The translations under genes were made by a program, and so were the position numbers. A DNA stretch of 15,276 bases, taken from Acidobacteriota bacterium (GTDB lineage: Bacteria > Acidobacteriota > Thermoanaerobaculia > Multivoradales > SZUA-115). Each line of letters opens with the position of its first letter. The first letter of the stretch is position 1. The stretch is taken from assembly GCA_003231035.1 (NCBI GenBank), contig QIHU01000432.1, positions 1-15,276 of the forward strand, in the 5' to 3' direction. This document shows positions 1 to 8,282 of the stretch, piece after piece. The notes under the pieces are model-generated. The model was not told the DNA's origin, did no database searches, and saw nothing but the letters and a program-made list of their open reading frames with translations.

Positions 1-488
1 CCCAGGCCGCGATTCTCCAGGAGATAGGTGTGGAAATCTCCGCCATCCCGCCACCACGATCCATTCTTGGCCCAGGTTCCATGCACGATCACGCCTAGCC
101 GGTCCGGGCCGACCGCAAGCGGTACAGCGATCACCCGAAGTCCTGCCCCCTCTGCTTCCAGCGGGTCGTCGGTCTCGCTCTCGACCCGGTTGAGGGCGAG
201 CCTCGCCATCATGTAGACCTCCTCGGTGAGGTCGCCGTCATCCTCGAGGGCGTCCAAGATCTCCTCGAGCCGCGGTTTGACTCGAGGATCCTCGTTGACT
301 CGATAGATGGCATCGAGAATCGCCACTTCCAACCGTGTTTGCAGACCGGCGTCGTCGAACGCCGCCTCCAAAGGCTGGGCGGCGGCCGTGGCATCGTCGG
401 GGAGCGCCAGCACCGCCTCCAGCTTGGCCGCTCTGTCGCTGCCGGCCAGCGCCGTCTCTAAGGTCTTGATTGCCGCTTCGGTACTCAT
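1..488 (-). CDS. Helical-repeat + alpha/beta-hydrolase-like protein, 3' end cut by window edge
   Basis: The frame opens with ATG at 488-486 and stays open to base 1, giving 162 codons with no stop, so the C-terminal part is outside the window. An AAGGAG Shine-Dalgarno site lies about 6 nt before the ATG. Residues 1 to about 110 are Leu/Ala-rich amphipathic helices that look like HEAT/ARM-type repeats. After a short strand-rich stretch comes VIVHGTWAKNGSWW followed by GGDFHTYL, which resembles the first beta strand and HG oxyanion-region motif of alpha/beta-hydrolase-fold lipases and esterases. The nucleophile elbow (GxSxG) and the remaining catalytic residues would lie beyond the edge, so activity cannot be judged. 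No signal peptide is visible, so it is probably cytosolic. It is transcribed divergently from the membrane protein/S8 peptidase pair at 933-2744. Hydrolase identity is likely; substrate and role are unknown. Confidence 0.72.
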   Translation of the reverse strand, partial: MSTEAAIKTLETALAGSDRAAKLEAVLALPDDATAAAQPLEAAFDDAGLQTRLEVAILDAIYRVNEDPRVKPRLEEILDALEDDGDLTEEVYMMARLALNRVESETDDPLEAEGAGLRVIAVPLAVGPDRLGVIVHGTWAKNGSWWRDGGDFHTYLLENRGL

Positions 489-932
489 TGCAAGCTCCTT
501 CTTGATCGTCGCCAAGGCATCCAAGTCTTACCTGTCTGAGGTGAGAGTCTATCTCGCACCAGCCAATCCGAAGGAAGTTGAGGGAAGGTGCTGACCGTCT
601 CGCTAGTCGAGCGACCGGTGTGGGCCTTCGCGCGGACTGATCTCGGCCTGCTTCCAGCTGTGGCTCGAATTTCCGGGGAAACGAGATCCGGTGTCCGTCC
701 AAGACGATATGGAGGCGGCGCACTGATGCTCGCGTCTTGTTTTGAAGGAGTATGGCAGCACCTTCCGGGTGTCCGCCGACAAGGAGTACACGGTGCAATC
801 TGGGCATAGGGTTCCGGGAGCCAGCTGGGGATCCACATTGGAGGCAGCCCACAGGTCAACCGCGGCGTCCGCATTAATTCGGATGTGTTCGCAAGATTGC
901 TCGAGTGGCGGCAGAAACAATAGGAGGTTCAG
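489..932. other. Gene-free divergent intergenic region
   Basis: About 440 bases separate the minus-strand hydrolase start (488) from the plus-strand membrane protein start (933). Several open frames cross it, for example 588-809 plus, 742-936 plus and 485-874 minus. Their translations are Arg/Ser/Pro-rich, lack good ribosome-binding sites and resemble no family I recognise. It presumably carries both divergent promoters. I see no convincing -35/-10 pair, RNA gene or repeat. A degraded gene cannot be excluded. Confidence 0.5.
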
Positions 933-1523
933 ATGAACGATCAGGGATTGAGTACAGGGCAGTTCGACGCGCCGGGATCTACCGGCTTCGGCCCAAAGCA
1001 GGGCAATGAGAGCAAAGGTGGAGTGGGGCCTCAATTGCGGCGGCTTGCGACCGCTGGCATGGGCTTGCTCAAGGAGGGGACGACGACGATCATCGCCATT
1101 TCCGTTGCCGCGGTGTCCCTGTGGATGCTCAGCGAGGCCTTCAGTGAAACGACACTCTCCGCTGAGAAAAAGGAAGTGATGACGCATGGCCTGTCGCTGC
1201 TCGGCGTGGTGATGGGCTACTACTTTGGGCGAAGCCCTGCCGAGCGGCGAGCCGAGAGCGCCGAGGACGCTGCTGCCAAGGAGCGTAGTCAGAGCGAGAA
1301 GAGCGCGACAGTGGCGAGCGCCGCGGTCGAGAGCCAGCGGATCGCCGAAGGCAAGCTAGTGGATGCCAAGGTGACGCTCGCCCATGCCACCGAGATGCTT
1401 GAGCCTCAATCTGCGGGACCCCCAGCCGCCCTGGGTGCCAAGGCCAGTGGGGTGGCAAGCCAGCCCGCGAATCCGGCAGACAGCGCCTTTCGAATGCTCG
1501 ATCAGTTGCAGCGACGGCTCTAG
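933..1523 (+). CDS. Two-helix membrane protein with alanine-rich coiled-coil tail
   Basis: This 196-residue protein has an AGGAGG site 6 nt before its ATG. Residues 1-48 are a hydrophilic Gly-rich N-terminus. Residues about 50-70 form one hydrophobic helix (IIAISVAAVSLWML core). Residues about 83-99 form a second, ending in GYYFGR followed by the basic stretch SPAERRAES. The loop between them is short (about 12 residues), so the protein is a helical hairpin. Residues about 103-155 are Ala/Glu/Lys-rich and likely coiled coil, and the rest is a Pro/Ala-rich linker with a short amphipathic end. The gene ends 45 bp before the S8 peptidase start on the same strand, so the two are probably co-transcribed. 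I do not recognise a named family. A role as membrane anchor, sensor or pore partner of the peptidase is inference only. Confidence 0.8.
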   Translation: MNDQGLSTGQFDAPGSTGFGPKQGNESKGGVGPQLRRLATAGMGLLKEGTTTIIAISVAAVSLWMLSEAFSETTLSAEKKEVMTHGLSLLGVVMGYYFGRSPAERRAESAEDAAAKERSQSEKSATVASAAVESQRIAEGKLVDAKVTLAHATEMLEPQSAGPPAALGAKASGVASQPANPADSAFRMLDQLQRRL

Positions 1524-1568
1524 TCTCGGAACTGAACTTACGGTGTCATGACCTGGAAGGAGAAATAG

Positions 1569-2744
1569 ATGAGTCAGCAAGATTTCGTAGTCCTGCGCAG
1601 TACACTTCCAATTCCGCCCGCCGCGCCCTATGGCTACATTTTCAAGTCCTCGGACTACGATCCCGGTATGGAGGGCGCGGTGCTCGAAGAGCACTCCCTC
1701 AGCGAGGCTGAGCACAGTGATATCAAGCGGAACCCACGCACCAAGGCGATTGCGCCGTTGATGCCGATGAATCTGATCAAACCGACGAATAGCCAGCCCG
1801 CGCAACCGGCCGCCGCGACTACAAGTTGGGGAGTCGATGCTGTCAACGCCGGGCAGTCGGCCTATGAGGGCAAGGGGGTCACGGTGGCGGTTCTCGATAC
1901 TGGCATCGACCCCAACCATGCGGCGTTCCACGGGATTACCCTCCAACGCAAGAATTTCACCTCCGAAGTGGACGATGACCTAGATGGTCACGGAACTCAC
2001 TGCGCGGGGACGATCTTCGGCCAAGATATTGGCGGTCAGCGTATTGGAGTGGCCCGTGGCATTGAGAAGGCTCTAGTCGGCAAGGTGTTGGGAACGGGCG
2101 GAGGCACGTCTGGAAAGATCGCCAAGGCGATTCAGTGGGCGGTGGCCGAGGGCGCCCACGTCATTTCGATGTCCCTGGGAATGGACTTTCCGGGGTTTGT
2201 CAAGAGTTTGGTGGACCAGGGCATTCACCTCGAAGCGGCAACTTCGATGGCGCTGACCGGCTACCGCGACAACATCAATCTCTTCAACGCGTTGGCTCGA
2301 ACGGTGCGAGCCCAAGGCCCCTTAGGGCAAGGCACGGTACTTGTAGGAGCTTCGGGCAATCAGAGCAAACGGCCACAGTTCACGATAGCTGTCGAGCCAC
2401 CGGCCGCCGGGATCGACATCATCGCGGTGGGGGCACTACAGAAAGGCAACGGAGGCTTGTCGGTCCCCTATTTTTCGAACACCGGCGTAGCCGTTACGGC
2501 CCCCGGTGTCGATGTGGTTTCCGCCAACCTCGGCGGCGGTCTTATCTCCATGGACGGTACCAGCATGGCGACACCGCATGCCGCGGGGATCGCGGCGTTA
2601 TGGGCTGAGAAGCTCATTAATGCCAATGGAAATGTAGATAGCGATGCCTTGACGGCACAGCTCGTGGGCCGCGCGGAAACTGGGCCGCTGAAGGCAGGCT
2701 TCAGGCACGAAGATGTCGGCACCGGGATCGTGCAAGCCCCCTAG
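1569..2744 (+). CDS. Subtilisin-like S8 family serine peptidase, no signal peptide
   Basis: This 391-residue protein starts at an ATG with an AAGGAG site 6 nt upstream. The full S8 catalytic set is visible: Asp110 in VAVLDTGIDPNH, His141 in DGHGTHCAGT, oxyanion Asn264 in GASGNQS and Ser332 in GTSMATPHAAG. The catalytic domain spans about residues 86-375, the usual size for a minimal subtilase. Residues 1-85 could act as a short propeptide-like or recognition region, but there is no Sec signal peptide, so the enzyme is probably cytosolic, as in intracellular subtilisins and some defence-associated S8 effectors. Between His141 and Asn264 is a longer segment with a helix around residues 207-250. 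The gene follows the membrane protein at 933-1523 and probably shares its transcript. Fold and activity are confident; substrate is unknown. Confidence 0.93.
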   Translation: MSQQDFVVLRSTLPIPPAAPYGYIFKSSDYDPGMEGAVLEEHSLSEAEHSDIKRNPRTKAIAPLMPMNLIKPTNSQPAQPAAATTSWGVDAVNAGQSAYEGKGVTVAVLDTGIDPNHAAFHGITLQRKNFTSEVDDDLDGHGTHCAGTIFGQDIGGQRIGVARGIEKALVGKVLGTGGGTSGKIAKAIQWAVAEGAHVISMSLGMDFPGFVKSLVDQGIHLEAATSMALTGYRDNINLFNALARTVRAQGPLGQGTVLVGASGNQSKRPQFTIAVEPPAAGIDIIAVGALQKGNGGLSVPYFSNTGVAVTAPGVDVVSANLGGGLISMDGTSMATPHAAGIAALWAEKLINANGNVDSDALTAQLVGRAETGPLKAGFRHEDVGTGIVQAP

Positions 2745-2903
2745 CAGTGCGTGGGTACGAGTCGACTGGGTAGCGGTTACCTAGATTGCGATGTGTTTGC
2801 AGCGCACGGAAGTCATCGGGCAGTCTTGGAACGGGAGTGTAGGACACTCTTCGCCGGTCGGTGGTGGCAGCGGGGGCAAGCTGGAGCGCTGGCTGGCGCT
2901 CAG
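2745..2903. other. Convergent intergenic region with two hairpins
   Basis: The peptidase (plus) and DUF3999 (minus) genes converge here. Two inverted repeats are visible: GAGTGT/ACACTC with a 3-nt loop (2835-2849), and GAGCGC/GCGCTC with a 6-nt loop (2884-2901), the second extendable by GCT/AGC at 2880-2882 and 2902-2904. Neither is followed by a T tract in either direction. Confidence 0.35.
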
Positions 2904-2904
2904 C
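2880..2904. terminator. Candidate bidirectional hairpin between convergent genes
   Basis: A GC-rich stem of 6 bp plus a 3-bp extension across a one-base bulge, with loop TGGCTG, ends on the last base of the DUF3999 stop codon. The position between convergent genes suits a transcription end. The lack of a U-run means an intrinsic terminator is not established; it may only stabilise the mRNA 3' end. Confidence 0.3.
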
Positions 2905-5039
2905 TACCCTCCGCTTTCCGTCTGCTGGCCGGTGAGGCGGAAGGTGAACCAGCCGAGGACGACGACCGCCAAGCCCAGAACTCCCCACAGCGCTACCTGT
3001 TGCAGCCCTTTGCGGGTGGAGATGCCGACCAAGGTTGAGTAGGAGGGGTTCTCACCCAGTGGGCCGGTGGTGGCTTCAACGGCGTCTACGGCGAGGACGA
3101 CATTGCGCACCGCCGCCAGTTCGTAGCGCGGAGCCTCGGCTTCCGGGTTGCCGACGAGCAAGGTGTAGTCACCCGCCGGCGCGGTGAAGAAGAGTTCGGT
3201 GGCGGCGTGGCGTAGTTCCACCGAGCCGAGGTCGAGCGGCCCGTCTTGGTTGTCTTGGACGACCAAGCGCAGCGCGGTGACGAGGCCGCCGTTGGTTGGG
3301 ATGTGTACTTTGCGCCGGTCGCCCTGGCGGCGTCTGAGAGGGCCGCTGGCGAGCCCCAGCCAGTTTCCCGAGTCGTTAGGGTCGCCGCCTTCGAGACGAA
3401 AGGTACGCTCGAAGAAGGAAACCGGTGGATCGATCACGATCTCATCGATGACCATGGGGGAGGCCGGCAGGGTGAGGGTATAGATCGACTCACTGCCTTC
3501 GATTTCATGCTCCTCGACCGGCAGTACAAGGGTTTCAAAGCCCATCTCGTGCTCAATCAGGTAGGGCCACTGGCGTGATTCGGCATCGACGATTCGGATG
3601 TCGCCCTGGTCCGCTCGAGCCAAGGCGAGAGTGTCGACCCCGAGCTGGTGGCGGATGAGGCCGTCGGGCGAGGCGTGAGCGGTGAGCGGCCTCTGGTGGG
3701 TGAAACGGGTGGGGTCGAGCTGGCGACCGGCGCGCATGGCGAAGGCGAGCGCCGGGGAGGGGTCGAAGCGTGGGTTGGGCTCGGCGGCGCTCCACTGCAC
3801 CGTGGCAAGGTTGGCCGGGTCGTACATTTGTTGCGCTAGCTCGCCCCGCAGCTCGGAGGCGGGTAGGGCTGGCAGCAGGGCGGCAACGTCGTAGCGCGGT
3901 CGGTGGGCGCGGCCGCCACCGTAGTAGAGCGTCGCGGTTGCCGAGCCTGCCGGCTGTGCCGGGAGAACGAAGAGGATCGCCGGCTGGCGCAGAATGGCGG
4001 TGAAGGCGAGCCCGACTAGCGGTGGGCTGTCGCCATTTTCGATCACCACCCGCAGGCGGTCACCGCGGGCCCGCCGCAGGGTGAGTTCGGTCTCTTCGAT
4101 CGTGTCCTGGGAGGGCAGGCGAAAGAGGGCTTGCTGGGCCAGCGGCTGGGCGCGCGCCCCCGCCCCTTCGTCCCACACTTCAAAAGGGCGACTGAAGGCC
4201 GCGGTCGAGGTCGAAAGCCGCAACCGGTCGGGAATCAGCCCCGGCGGTCGGTCGAGTTCGACGATGGTGTGCTGCTCCACGGTTCGGGTTGAAAGCACCG
4301 TCAGGCTGAACTCGTTGCTCCTCGCATCGACAATGTCGGCTGAGCTTTCGAGCTTGAAGATGGGTTCGAGGTAGCCCTTACCTCTGCCTTCGATGTGGAC
4401 TCGCAAAGTTGGAGAATCGAAGGCGGTCAGCGCGATCCTCAGCCGTTGGCGCAGCGGGTTGGCGAGGCGAAAGAGGGAACCCGAGGCCAGCACCTCTCCC
4501 GCTTCGGTCTCGACTCGAATCTTGCGCACGAACTCACGGTTGCGGACGGTGAGTACTAGATCCCAGTGGCCGCCAGGAGGGCTGGGAAGCGAGCTCTGGT
4601 GCTCTTGCCCTTGCTCTTGCTCTTGCTTCCGCTCTAGCAGGCCCAGCTCTTCTTGTCCTTCATCTTCAGTTTCATCCGTACGGCGCAGCAGGTAGCTCTC
4701 TCGCCGGAGGCGGGGTGAGCGTTCCACCGACTCCAGAGTCAGCGCAACGGTGGCGCGTTTGGCGATCACCGATTCGAGCGCGGCGCCGCTGTCGATGATG
4801 TAGGGCACTTCTTGGCCTCGGCTGTCGAGTAGCCGCAGATCCGAGAGGTCTCCACGGCATGCCGCGACGACCTCGGGGGGCAGGTGGGTGCGGGCGAGGC
4901 GATCACCTTGGGTGCTCAGCGCCATTCGCTGGGGGAAGAGGCTCTCGAGCGCTGGCGGATCGGCGGCAAGGGGCGGCGTTCCAGAGATGAGCGCCACGAT
5001 TAGGGCCAAGCAGCAGGGCGCGAGGTGGGAACGAGACAT
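2904..5039 (-). CDS. DUF3999 family envelope protein
   Basis: I place the start at the ATG at 5039-5037 rather than the TTG one codon earlier, because the ATG overlaps the stop of the upstream DUF2339 gene as TGATG. This gives 711 residues. The N-terminus is a Sec signal peptide (hydrophobic CCLALIVALISG core, likely cut near residue 26). The bulk is a beta-rich periplasmic domain. Near the C-terminus a single hydrophobic helix (WGVLGLAVVVLGWFTF) precedes a short polar tail, so the protein is anchored with its body outside the cytoplasm. About residue 140 is a Glu/Gln-rich low-complexity stretch encoded by imperfect hexamer repeats near 4600-4636. DUF3999 is known to occur next to DUF2339, as here; the molecular function of the pair is not established to my knowledge. 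The family call rests on the overall layout plus the neighbour. Confidence 0.82.
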   Translation of the reverse strand: MSRSHLAPCCLALIVALISGTPPLAADPPALESLFPQRMALSTQGDRLARTHLPPEVVAACRGDLSDLRLLDSRGQEVPYIIDSGAALESVIAKRATVALTLESVERSPRLRRESYLLRRTDETEDEGQEELGLLERKQEQEQGQEHQSSLPSPPGGHWDLVLTVRNREFVRKIRVETEAGEVLASGSLFRLANPLRQRLRIALTAFDSPTLRVHIEGRGKGYLEPIFKLESSADIVDARSNEFSLTVLSTRTVEQHTIVELDRPPGLIPDRLRLSTSTAAFSRPFEVWDEGAGARAQPLAQQALFRLPSQDTIEETELTLRRARGDRLRVVIENGDSPPLVGLAFTAILRQPAILFVLPAQPAGSATATLYYGGGRAHRPRYDVAALLPALPASELRGELAQQMYDPANLATVQWSAAEPNPRFDPSPALAFAMRAGRQLDPTRFTHQRPLTAHASPDGLIRHQLGVDTLALARADQGDIRIVDAESRQWPYLIEHEMGFETLVLPVEEHEIEGSESIYTLTLPASPMVIDEIVIDPPVSFFERTFRLEGGDPNDSGNWLGLASGPLRRRQGDRRKVHIPTNGGLVTALRLVVQDNQDGPLDLGSVELRHAATELFFTAPAGDYTLLVGNPEAEAPRYELAAVRNVVLAVDAVEATTGPLGENPSYSTLVGISTRKGLQQVALWGVLGLAVVVLGWFTFRLTGQQTESGG

Positions 5040-8000
5040 CAAGATTCTCCCTTATCTTCAGCCTGGCGATTATCTTCAGCCTGGCGATTGTCTTCAGCCT
5101 GGCGATTCGGCCCGAATACGAAGCGTTGGTAGGCCAGTGACACCACGATTAGCGAAAGCGCGAGACCGGCGAGCGAGGCGACCCGGTAGAGATCCTCCAG
5201 CTCACCCAGGTCGTACAGAAATGCCTTGGCGATGGTCAGGATCAAGAAGCCGAGGCTGATCCAGCGCAGGCTTGAACTCTTGCGCACCATGCCGAGCGCC
5301 AAGAGGCCGAGAGCGAACAAGGCCCAGGCTAGCGACAGCGTCAGGTCGCGCGCCATGTGGTGCCCGTAGCCAAACTGGAGCTGGATCTGAGAACCGGTCG
5401 AGAAGAAATCGAAGATGGTCAAGTTGACCCAGACGAAGATCACTAGGATGGCGGCCGCCGCGCAGCCGATGGCACCCCAGGCGCGCCCCCCTTGGTACAG
5501 CTCTTTCTCCCAGCCGCGTTGCCGAGCGACCTCGACCGGGTCGAGCCGCATCGCCGAACCAAGGAGGGCCGCCGCGGGAACCAGGTAGGTGTACATCAAC
5601 CAGTTGACCACGGGCAAGCCGGAGCGCGGATGATAGATGAGCACCTCCACGTTGCCGACCAGGCGAACGGTGGTGACCGCCAGAAGAGCCAATGCGAAGT
5701 ACTTGAGCCCGGCGTGGTCGAGGCGGCGCCAAAGGGCGAGGAAGGCGAAGCCGAGTAGCGCCCAACCGATGGTGATCCACTCCTTTTCCAGCTGCAGCGG
5801 AATTGCCAGGCTGACGAATCCCAGGGCGACGGCGAGAAACCAGACCAGGCCGCGCTGGCGTTGGGGGTCGCTCGCTGGCCAGCGGCGTCGAGCCTGAACC
5901 GCCGCACCCAGGCTGATGACACCCAGAAGAATCGGCAAGGCTCCGATCGCCGCGGGTCCGAACTGCTCCACCCAGAGCTGGCGCAGCGGAAAAAACCAGG
6001 CCGGCGCTGCAAGGGCCGAAGAGTAGAGGGCCCAGCGATGGTCTTGGAGCTTGTCGGCCGCCAGGAACGGCCAGGCGGTAAACCACAGAACCCCCACCGC
6101 GCAGCCGAGGATCCCGACCAGGGCCTCTCGAGGTTGGCCGGAGAAAACCGCGCTCGTCCAGATCAGGTGAGACCCCGCGACGGCCACCATCGTGGCGAGG
6201 AGCAGCTTGCCGGATGGCATGCGCATGGAGGAGAGAGAAAGCAGGGCTCCCAGGCCGAGAGTGACGCCAAAAACGAGCGTCGGTGGAATTTGCTCGTGGG
6301 CGCAGAGGCCGGTAGCGGCAAGGAGAATGAAGGCACTCGTCGCGGCCGCCACCTCAGCCCACCTGCCGTTGGCCTTTTGCCGCCGGACGAGGGCGAGGAT
6401 CTGGAAGGCGATGGCGCTGGCGAAGGCGAGGCCGAAGAAGAGTCCCATCGGCGGGAAGTGGGGGAGGTGGACATTCTCGGAAAGGAAAAGGAAGAAGCCT
6501 GACGACAGCCCCACCGCGGCGAGTAGCTGGGGATGGAGGGTGATCTTGATTTCACCCACCGATGCGTTCTGTGGGTCGCTTTTCGAGGTGACGAGGATTG
6601 CGGCGAGGGTGGTCCAGCCCGTGAGCCACGGCCACAGTGAAGTCGCGGAGCCGATTTGAGCCAGGAGCAAGACGACGAACGGTCCCACCGTGGCGATGAG
6701 CGGTGGCCAGCCGTCCGGGGCCCTGGAGAGATTCGCCTTGCCATCGCGGCGCAGCGCGAAGTAGTGGAAGAGCTGGAAAGTCAGGGCGACGGCCACGCCG
6801 ATCGCCGCGGCTTCCCACGCCAGCCGGTTGTCGAAGGCGGCGCGAGAGCACCAAACCCACAGGACGGCGACATTGACCACGGCCGCGGCGCGGGCAAGAA
6901 GCGGGATGCCGAGGCTCCGCGTCAAGGTGAGAGCGAGGAGGGAGAGGACGACGAGGAGGCCAGCGATCGGCGCCAGGTGGACGCCGAGTCCACCCGCGAC
7001 ATGGGCACGGGTCGCGAAGTAGAAGGCGAAGAGGAATGCCAGTAGAACACTGGCCGCTTGCGTCGGGTTCCAGACCTTGCCGCCTGCCTTGCCGGCGTCT
7101 CCTCGCCGCGCCAACGCGAAGAGGATGGCGAAGAGAGCGACGACCACTAAGGCGATGGTCAGTTGATTGGGTTCCATCCCCTTCGCAACCCAGACCGCTT
7201 GGTACAGGGTCGTCGCGGCGAGGCTGAGCACACCGAGAATCGGCCATCGCCGGCCGCGAGCCAGCAGGATCAACCCCACATCGAGCAACAGAATGTAGGC
7301 GAAGAGGCCGAAGGGGCGGTTCTCGCCGGTCGACAAGAGAAACGGCGTGACAAATCCTCCAACCAGGCCCAGCAGCGCGACGAGAAGCGAGTGCCGGCGC
7401 CAAGAGAGGAGGCCGCAAACGATCGTCACCAGAATCATGAATCCCCAAGTGACGGGGGCTGAAACTAAATCGTAGAGGGTATGAGCGGCCCAGGAAGCGG
7501 CGTAGAACAGCACCACACTGGTGCCGGCGAGCGAATTGGAGAGCGTCTCGTAGCCCCGTTTGCGTAGGGTTTCGGACCCGACCAGGGCAGCGAGGCCGGC
7601 GGCGACGGTGATCGCGACCCGGACGATCGGCGGGATCAGGCCATGATCGAACGAGTACTTGAGGAAGAGAAAGGCGGCGAGGGCGAGGACGATACCGCCG
7701 AGAACCGCGGCACCCCGAACCCCGACCCAGCGTTCCCAGTCGATCTCGATCTTGGGGCGCGGTGGTCTTGCCGGGGGCGCCGGAGGAACGGAGGCAGCGG
7801 GGTCCGGTGCCCGCTGCTCGTCGGAGGAGGGGGGCGACGGCGTGGCGGCTTTCGCTGTAACCGGAGGTGTGACGGTCTCCACCGGCCTGGCCGCGGGCAA
7901 CTCCTCCGCTGCGGGGGTCGGTGCCGCTGGCTGGTCTTGCGAATCCTCGGCGTGAAGCGTGGTCTGGGACCGCTCACCCTGCATGCGAAGCTGGCGAACC

Positions 8001-8140
8001 TCGGCCTCGATGGCCGCCAAACGCAGCTCGGTTTCGTTGAGCCGCTTGCGGGTCTTGAAGAAGACGAAGGCGGCGCCCGCCGGTCCCAGTACGACGAATC
8101 CGAGGAATAGCAAGGCGAAGAAGATAGCCAGCGCTTCCAT
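5039..8140 (-). CDS. DUF2339 family polytopic membrane protein
   Basis: This 1033-residue protein starts at the ATG at 8140-8138, with AAAGGA about 10 nt upstream. It has an N-terminal membrane helix (residues about 4-27), a short coiled coil (NETELRLAAIEAEVRQLR), a Pro/Ala-rich linker to about residue 130, then WERWVGVRGAAVLGGIVLALAAFLFLKY. From there to near the end it is an almost unbroken series of hydrophobic helices, more than twenty by eye. The helix-linker-many-helix order, the early WERWVGVRG and FLFLKYSFDHG motifs and the GGFVTPFLLSTGE segment fit DUF2339. The C-terminus ends in a threefold NRQAED repeat. It is the first gene of a two-gene operon with DUF3999, with a TGATG overlap implying coupled translation and perhaps fixed stoichiometry. 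The function is unknown; a membrane scaffold or transport role for envelope material would be a guess. Confidence 0.88.
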   Translation of the reverse strand: MEALAIFFALLFLGFVVLGPAGAAFVFFKTRKRLNETELRLAAIEAEVRQLRMQGERSQTTLHAEDSQDQPAAPTPAAEELPAARPVETVTPPVTAKAATPSPPSSDEQRAPDPAASVPPAPPARPPRPKIEIDWERWVGVRGAAVLGGIVLALAAFLFLKYSFDHGLIPPIVRVAITVAAGLAALVGSETLRKRGYETLSNSLAGTSVVLFYAASWAAHTLYDLVSAPVTWGFMILVTIVCGLLSWRRHSLLVALLGLVGGFVTPFLLSTGENRPFGLFAYILLLDVGLILLARGRRWPILGVLSLAATTLYQAVWVAKGMEPNQLTIALVVVALFAILFALARRGDAGKAGGKVWNPTQAASVLLAFLFAFYFATRAHVAGGLGVHLAPIAGLLVVLSLLALTLTRSLGIPLLARAAAVVNVAVLWVWCSRAAFDNRLAWEAAAIGVAVALTFQLFHYFALRRDGKANLSRAPDGWPPLIATVGPFVVLLLAQIGSATSLWPWLTGWTTLAAILVTSKSDPQNASVGEIKITLHPQLLAAVGLSSGFFLFLSENVHLPHFPPMGLFFGLAFASAIAFQILALVRRQKANGRWAEVAAATSAFILLAATGLCAHEQIPPTLVFGVTLGLGALLSLSSMRMPSGKLLLATMVAVAGSHLIWTSAVFSGQPREALVGILGCAVGVLWFTAWPFLAADKLQDHRWALYSSALAAPAWFFPLRQLWVEQFGPAAIGALPILLGVISLGAAVQARRRWPASDPQRQRGLVWFLAVALGFVSLAIPLQLEKEWITIGWALLGFAFLALWRRLDHAGLKYFALALLAVTTVRLVGNVEVLIYHPRSGLPVVNWLMYTYLVPAAALLGSAMRLDPVEVARQRGWEKELYQGGRAWGAIGCAAAAILVIFVWVNLTIFDFFSTGSQIQLQFGYGHHMARDLTLSLAWALFALGLLALGMVRKSSSLRWISLGFLILTIAKAFLYDLGELEDLYRVASLAGLALSLIVVSLAYQRFVFGPNRQAEDNRQAEDNRQAEDKGES
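5053..5106. repeat. 18-bp tandem repeat, three copies, in the end of the DUF2339 gene
   Basis: Units at 5053-5070, 5071-5088 and 5089-5106 are identical except for one base in the third (5090). The unit is a multiple of three and encodes six residues (NRQAED-type) repeated at the protein C-terminus. Copy number could vary by slippage without breaking the frame or the TGATG junction to DUF3999. Confidence 0.9.
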
Positions 8141-8173
8141 GAATAGTGAATCCTTTCGTGAGCAGTGAAGGAG

Positions 8174-8179
8174 ATTCTA
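8174..8179 (-). promoter_or_regulatory. Candidate -10 box for the DUF2339-DUF3999 operon
   Basis: Read on the minus strand, 8179-8174 is TAGAAT, five of six matches to TATAAT, about 33 nt upstream of the DUF2339 ATG. It would leave a short leader containing the AAAGGA ribosome-binding site. No good -35 box is seen at normal spacing, so this is tentative. Confidence 0.35.
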
Positions 8180-8243
8180 CCGCGGAAAGTTCTCCCCTCG
8201 ACCATTCTGGCTGCTCCCGAGAGCGCCGTCGCTCCGCTTTGCA

Positions 8244-8274
8244 TTCACCGGTGCGGCCCCCGTGGTTCTATACT
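8244..8274 (+). promoter_or_regulatory. Candidate promoter giving a near-leaderless formate dehydrogenase transcript
   Basis: TATACT at 8269-8274 is a strong -10 match. TTCACC at 8244-8249 is a weak -35 match at a long 19-bp spacing. Transcription would start near 8281, only about two bases before the ATG at 8283. No Shine-Dalgarno site is present before that ATG, which fits leaderless translation. The alternative is the GTG at 8262, which also has no good site. Confidence 0.45.
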
Positions 8275-8282
8275 TAGCCATC

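Noticed and set aside
238..852. Minus-strand open frame of 204 codons
   Set aside because: It is in a different frame from the hydrolase it overlaps and is Arg/Gly-rich. The hydrolase frame has a Shine-Dalgarno site and recognisable motifs.
603..1187. Minus-strand open frame of 194 codons across the 5' intergenic region and the membrane protein gene
   Set aside because: It overlaps a better gene with a strong ribosome-binding site, has no good start signal of its own and gives a Pro/Arg/His-rich mixed translation typical of a high-GC antisense frame.
5202..7448. Long open frames in alternate frames of the DUF2339 gene
   Set aside because: Arg/Pro/Ser-rich translations without starts or motifs; DUF2339 explains the whole interval.
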